Below, in pieces: positions 59,492 through 64,000 of a stretch of 64,000 bases of DNA. The notes under the pieces are model-generated. The model was given only the letters and a program-made list of their open reading frames with translations. It had not been told where the DNA came from and made no database searches. A program made the position numbers and the translations under genes. Source of the DNA: Brachionus rotundiformis (Eukaryota > Rotifera > Eurotatoria > Ploima > Brachionidae); contig JAESIW010000137.1 in the NCBI GenBank assembly GCA_016802295.1, forward strand, positions 5,520,146-5,584,145, read 5' to 3'. Positions within the stretch are counted from its first letter, which is position 1, and each line of letters begins with the position of its first letter.

Positions 59492-60738
59492 CCAAACTAT
59501 TTTGATAACCCTGAAAAAGATTGTTTTTTATTGATAAAATATAAAAAATGTAAATTAAACTATTTAATTCGACTAAGTCCATAATAAATATTTACCAAAT
59601 TACTATTTAATTGTGAATATTGATAAGTTTAAAGGTGAATTTTACAAATAAATAAATTTAATAATTAAAAATGTTAGATTATGTATCGTTAAATGATACT
59701 CAATTTTATATAAGTTAAATAAGGAAGCTAAGTTTGAGAATTTGATTCAGTCTGGATTGTTTAATTTAGAAAGTTAAAAATGTAAAAAATTTAGAAAAAA
59801 AATTAATTTTTTATTTAGTTAATTATTTTTTGTTCGATTATAATTAGTATTTTATATTTTATATATTATACATATTTTGTATCAACATAAAAGTTATAAA
59901 ATATAATAAAACCATTTAATTTTTTAAAAAATGACCGATTAATGAAAAATTTTATAAAAATTAAAATTATCAATATGGTAATCTACAGATAGCAAATACA
60001 AGCTATTATCAGGCTAAGCATCATTTTTTTTCAAACAACTTTAAACGAATATAAATTAATAATATATGAAACAAAATTAATTCAGCGAAATTTAGTGGAA
60101 CATAAGTTGCCGAGTTGCCGGAGCTATAAAACAATTTTAAATTAGAAGATAATATTTTTTTATAATTTCAAAATCTCTTTTTAAAGTTCGAAGATAGAAT
60201 GGATCTTTTGAAGTTTTAAATAATGAACCAGACAATTAATTTAAATTTTACTGGAATTTTATTGAATTCTTAAATAAAATAACTTTTTCAATATCAATTT
60301 TGTATCTAGTAAACATTTTTTAAATATGTTTTAAGTCACAACAGACGATCTATTCAAAGAAATTAACCTTTTTGTGTAAAGATATTTTAAACGATTTAAA
60401 AAAATCAAATTATAATTGTCCAAAATCAAAATTTTATAAATTTGGTACAAAATTATGGAATTGATTTAAGTGTTCTTAAATTAATTCAGAAAGATAAATA
60501 GTTAAAAAAATTGAATCGTTTTAATGGATATAATTAGTTTAAAAAGATTGACAATTTTCAACTTGCTTTATTTTCATTATGTAGATAAACATTGAATTTT
60601 CTAGAAAAAAGTTAATATAAATATGGTAAATAAATTTTCAAAAAATTATAAAAAACCCAAGCATTCAACACGTTTCGTATATTTACATTTTAAATTAGAA
60701 GAAAAATTATTTATCCAAAGTTTAAAAATTTTAGAAAA
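59492..60738. other. Intergenic, no gene seen
   Basis: AT-rich 1.2-kb stretch between HERC and DDX47. I see nothing beyond presumed 3' and 5' flanks. Confidence 0.55.
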
Positions 60739-62178
60739 ATGACCGAGATTGATAACCAAATAAAAGCAGAAATCGAACCAGACTTGACCGATGATGACAC
60801 TAAAACTCTTGATTTAATAAAAAAAACTGAAGAAAACACAACTGAGGAAACAATTGGTGAAAATTTAACTTTTGAAAATTTAGGAATTGTTAAAGAGTTG
60901 TGTGATGCTTGTGCACAGCTAAAATGGACAAAGCCCTCACAAATTCAAGCTAAAGCAATTCCTGTAGCTTTACAAGGAAATGATATTATTGGTTTAGCTG
61001 AGACTGGATCTGGTAAAACTGGAGCTTTTGCATTGCCAATTTTGCAAGCATTGTTAGAAAACCCACAGCGTATTTTCGCTTTAGTTTTGACCCCAACTAG
61101 AGAATTGGCTTATCAAATATCTGAACAATTTGAAGCTCTGGGAGCTGGAATTGGAGTAAAATGTGCGGTAATTGTTGGAGGAATGGAAATGATGTCACAA
61201 TCAATCGCTTTAGCCAAAAAACCTCACATTATAATAGCTACTCCTGGAAGATTAGTTGATCATTTGGAAAACACCAAGGGTTTTTCGCTCAAAACAATCA
61301 GATATCTAGTAATGGACGAAGCTGATCGAATACTCAACATGGACTTTGAAGAAGATGTTGACAAAATGCTTAAAGTGATCCCTAAAGATCGAGTTACTTA
61401 TTTATACTCCGCCACCATGACCAAAAAGGTTCAGAAACTTCAGCGAGCTAGCTTAAAAGATCCAGTGAGAGTTGAAGTATCAGGAAAATACCAAACTGTT
61501 GAGCAATTAAAGCAATATTATGCATTTTTACCAAGTAAATACAAAGATGTATATCTGGTCTACATCTTAAACGAATTAGCTGGCAATTCGTTTATCATAT
61601 TCTGTTCAACTTGCGCCAACACTCAAAGACTGTCTATCATGTTAAGAAATTTAGGATTTACTGCTATTCCCTTGCATGGTCAGATGAGTCAAACTAAACG
61701 ACTTGGTTCGCTGAATAAATTCAAGTCAAAGTCAAGATCTATTCTAATAGCTACTGATGTGGCCAGTCGTGGCTTGGATATTCCTCATGTAGACGTTGTA
61801 ATTAACTTTGATATTCCGACACATTCTAAAGACTATATTCATCGAGTGGGTCGCACGGCTAGAGCTGGACGATCTGGAAAATCTATTACTTTGGTTACAC
61901 AATACGACGTTGAGTTGTATCAACGAATAGAAAATTTAATTGGTAAAAAACTGCCAATTTATCCAACTGTTGAAAATGAGGTGATGACTTTACAAGAGCG
62001 AGTTGCCGAAGCTCAACGTTTGGCAAAAATAGAACTTAAAGAACAAAATGATAAAAAAAAAGGCGGAAAGCGTAAAAATGGTGATTCAGATGATGAAAAG
62101 TTGGATACAGAAGAATCGACTGGCATTAAAAGAAGAATGCAGAAAAAGAATAAAAATAATAAAAAGTTTAAAAAATAA
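60739..62178 (+). CDS. DDX47: DEAD-box RNA helicase DDX47 (Rrp3)
   Basis: A single intronless frame of 479 residues from ATG 60739. An acidic N-terminus is followed by TFENLGIVKELCDACAQLKW, which is typical of DDX47/Rrp3. Motifs: KPSQIQ (Q), AETGSGKTGAF (I), TPTRELAYQI (Ia), ATPGRLVDHLENTKGF, DEADRILNMDF (II), SATM (III), ATDVASRGLDIPHVD (V) and HRVGRTARAGRSG (VI). The tail is Lys-rich (RRMQKKNKNNKKFKK), like the human protein. Role: pre-rRNA processing for the small subunit in the nucleolus. Length matches the family. Unlike its neighbours it lacks introns. Confidence 0.95.
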   Translation: MTEIDNQIKAEIEPDLTDDDTKTLDLIKKTEENTTEETIGENLTFENLGIVKELCDACAQLKWTKPSQIQAKAIPVALQGNDIIGLAETGSGKTGAFALPILQALLENPQRIFALVLTPTRELAYQISEQFEALGAGIGVKCAVIVGGMEMMSQSIALAKKPHIIIATPGRLVDHLENTKGFSLKTIRYLVMDEADRILNMDFEEDVDKMLKVIPKDRVTYLYSATMTKKVQKLQRASLKDPVRVEVSGKYQTVEQLKQYYAFLPSKYKDVYLVYILNELAGNSFIIFCSTCANTQRLSIMLRNLGFTAIPLHGQMSQTKRLGSLNKFKSKSRSILIATDVASRGLDIPHVDVVINFDIPTHSKDYIHRVGRTARAGRSGKSITLVTQYDVELYQRIENLIGKKLPIYPTVENEVMTLQERVAEAQRLAKIELKEQNDKKKGGKRKNGDSDDEKLDTEESTGIKRRMQKKNKNNKKFKK

Positions 62179-62296
62179 TTTCCAATAAAAATTTTTGAAA
62201 TAGTTATTTTTGTTTGTTACTAAAGCTTTAATGGATCTAATCAACCATTAAAATAGTTATTAGTTGTTCTCGTCTTTAATAATTGTAAAATTTAGA

Positions 62297-62509
62297 ATGC
62301 TATTAAGTTTGACACACTTTGCCAAGAAGGGTCGAACTCTTTTGGTCTTGGTTAAAAGTTCGGCATCCAATCATTCAATGCTGATGCTCAGAGATAAATC
62401 TGTTGAAAAGTATGAATTCATTCGCTTTGATCCGATTATAGAACGCAATGTATTGTACAAAGAGGCTAAAAAACTAAGAACTATAGATAAATCTAAAGGT
62501 GGCGAATAA
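62297..62509 (+). CDS. MRPL33: Mitochondrial ribosomal protein bL33m
   Basis: A 70-residue single-exon gene. ATG 62297 gives MLLSLTHFAKKGRTLLVLVK, aligning with the human MRPL33 start (FAK...). It continues YEFIRFDPIIERNVLYKEAKK, which matches the conserved L33 end. L33 is a small basic protein of the large mitoribosomal subunit. The upstream TTG-initiated extension of the frame is ignored. It lies 118 bases downstream of DDX47 on the same strand. Confidence 0.88.
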   Translation: MLLSLTHFAKKGRTLLVLVKSSASNHSMLMLRDKSVEKYEFIRFDPIIERNVLYKEAKKLRTIDKSKGGE

Positions 62510-63226
62510 ACTTAATCAATTTTATAATATTTTTTGTTTGGCTAATAAAAAAATTAATTATTTCGAATCTTAATCTAATTAAATTTAAACATTTTGAATT
62601 TATTCCAGCTTCAGGATAAAATTATGTGGTTTAAAGATTAAACAAACTCTTCTTATTGTTTACTTTAAAAGTATTAAACAAATAATTGAAATATAATATT
62701 AATTTTTTTTAAAAATTTTTCTAAGTTTTCGTACCTGTAAAATTTAGGATTTATCAAAAATGCTACTTAATTATAAATAAATAATAATCATATCTTAGTT
62801 TTTATTTCTTTAATTAAAATAACTTTATTATTTTTTTTATTTTTGGTAAGACTTCTTCAAAATGATTTATTTACACACCTTTAAGTATTTATTTTGATTG
62901 TGCTTTAATTTATTAAATTAACTTTACTAAAATATCATATCAAAAGTGTTTAATTAACGAAATGCTTCGTTCTAAAATCTATCAACTAATAACTTAAAAC
63001 GCCTTTTTTTGAAACTAAATTTAAAATTTCAGAATTTAATTTAAAGCTAAAATAATCTTTATTTTAATTTTAAAAGTAAGCGGTTATCAAATAATTATAA
63101 TAAAAAAAATTGTCATTTTATATTTTTTATACAAAAAAAAGAAAAATTGACTTCTAAAACTAAAGAGTAAAAAATGAATAAGTCTACTTAATTTTTTGAT
63201 TAATTGGAAGGTAAAATTGGAATGGG
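62510..63226. other. Intergenic, no gene seen
   Basis: AT-rich 3' flanks of the converging MRPL33 and MOB1 genes. No other signal. Confidence 0.55.
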
Positions 63227-63988
63227 TTATGCCTTTTCTTTGCCAGTTAATTTATCAATTAAGTCTTGTAAAGGAGCTAGTTCTTTTTTTTCTACTAAAT
63301 CGAATTCTTGGACAAAATAAATAAAATGCTTGAATGATGTATTTAGATGAGCCTCTTCTTGGAGTTGAATAACTTGGTTAAAATGTTCATAATAAATGTG
63401 AGCATAGACGCGGAATAACCGTTTTAGAATTGTCTTGGCAATACTTAAAAAATTTTTTGAAAATGGTACTCCAATCGCCGAAGGAAAAATGGAATCGCTT
63501 TCGATTTGTGATTGAATCCAGTTCATCAAATAATCAATATATCGAGGTGCTGAGCACTTAATTGGCTTTTTAATCACTTGACCATCAGCCCAGTGATATT
63601 CATACTTGGGTCCGGCAGACATAACGGGACAGGACTGTTCGGTGCAAAATTCAGTCAAAGTTCCATATAACATATTTATTTGATTAAAAAAATCCACGGC
63701 TTTAACCATTAGTTTTAATGAGAACTCTTATCAAAGTCAAATCTTACTGTTAACAGCGACCCACTCATTTATGTCTTCTCCTTCTGGTAACATGACGGCA
63801 AGTTTCAGGTTACCGCTGCCCAGTGTAGTAGAGGCATGCTTGACAAGATCGAAATTATGTGATTCGCCGCCTTCCGACACATTTTTCTTTGACTTGAATG
63901 TTTTGCTGGACTTGTTGCTTGGATATAAATGCTTAATTTAAACCAAACGCAAAATATGGCTTGATTATACTTACAATAGAAAGCTCAT
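63227..63988 (-). CDS. MOB1: MOB kinase activator 1
   Basis: MOB1 activates LATS/NDR kinases in the Hippo pathway. The main exon 63699-63227 and an upstream exon 63931-63748 read SSKTFKSKKNVSEGG, LGSGNLKLAVMLPEGEDINEW, then VDFFNQINMLYGTLTEFC, EYHWADG, KCSAPRYIDYLM, HIYYEHF and EEAHLNTSFKHFIYFV, ending DKLTGKEKA. The zinc-binding Cys/His set of MOB1 is present. A tiny first exon at 63988-63975 (ATG AGC TTT CTA TT) matches the conserved 14-base first exon of MOB1, but its junction with the next exon does not keep frame by strict GT-AG rules. The ATG at 63709 lies inside the intron and is not the start. Confidence 0.93.
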
Positions 63989-64000
63989 TTGAATCGGATG

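Noticed and set aside
63700..63709. ATG at 63709 as the MOB1 start
   Set aside because: The ATG lies in an intron; the upstream exon encodes the conserved MOB1 N-terminus and joins in phase at the following acceptor.
1..64000. CRISPR arrays, operons or bacterial transfer
   Set aside because: No regularly spaced repeats; genes are intron-bearing metazoan genes throughout.

Overview
The window is nuclear DNA of an AT-rich invertebrate animal. Protein-coding genes are split by many short GT-AG introns (about 40-150 bases, a few of 0.4-1.4 kb). The proteins are metazoan: an adhesion GPCR with a GPS motif, CaMKK, HERC-type ubiquitin ligase, MOB1, CNOT3 and STRAP. There is a U6atac snRNA gene, so a minor (U12-type) spliceosome is likely. 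A rotifer or another small spiralian would fit the base composition, compact introns and CR1/L2-like retrotransposons, but this is an inference and not proven by the sequence.

Layout. 0-2.3 kb: 3' part of an ABCC-type transporter (+). 2.4-3.6 kb: a decayed lipase gene (-) and a SWIM zinc-finger/AT-hook fragment (+). 3.75-8.0 kb: a near full-length but broken non-LTR retrotransposon (+), with ORF1, ORF2 (endonuclease plus reverse transcriptase) and a (CTA)n tail. 8.3-9.2 kb: a separate 906-bp element (-) that carries only an ORF1-like gene and lies between perfect 51-bp direct repeats. 9.35-12.5 kb: HBS1 (-), with a phase-compatible alternative last exon that looks like the SKI7-type short isoform. 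13.2-15.6 kb: DDX21-like helicase (+). 15.9-18.7 kb: a long coiled-coil protein (+) with tRNA-Phe(GAA) inside an intron. 19.2-22.7 kb: CaMKK (-) with a Tc1-like transposon in one intron.

22.7-29.2 kb is gene-poor and holds transposon remnants and a GC-richer repeat island. 29.2-30.3 kb: STRAP (-). 30.4 kb: U6atac (-). 32.1-32.9 kb: an unrecognised basic Ser/Asn-rich protein (-). 33-37 kb is gene-poor. 37.0-40.05 kb: CNOT3 (-). 40.7-41.75 kb: a duplicated signal-peptide exon next to a 5'-truncated LINE copy. 42.0-45.0 kb: adhesion GPCR (-). 45.1-46.6 kb: a head-to-head pair of related cysteine-rich secreted proteins. 47.2-49.5 kb: an unrecognised helical protein with a possible TBC-like core (+). 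50.7-53.3 kb: DDX10 (+). 55.1-59.5 kb: HERC3/4-like ligase (+). 60.7-62.2 kb: DDX47 (+). 62.3-62.5 kb: MRPL33 (+). 63.2-64.0 kb: MOB1 (-).

Functionally the window is a normal mix of housekeeping and signalling genes and not an operon-like system. Three ribosome-biogenesis DEAD-box helicases (DDX21, DDX10, DDX47) happen to share it. The most noteworthy items are the ORF1-only element with its unusually long perfect duplication, the HBS1/SKI7 alternative exon, the U6atac gene, the GPCR exon duplication and the Tc1 element with IR/DR-like ends. Exon limits were read by eye from splice sites and reading phase and may be off by a base or a few bases.
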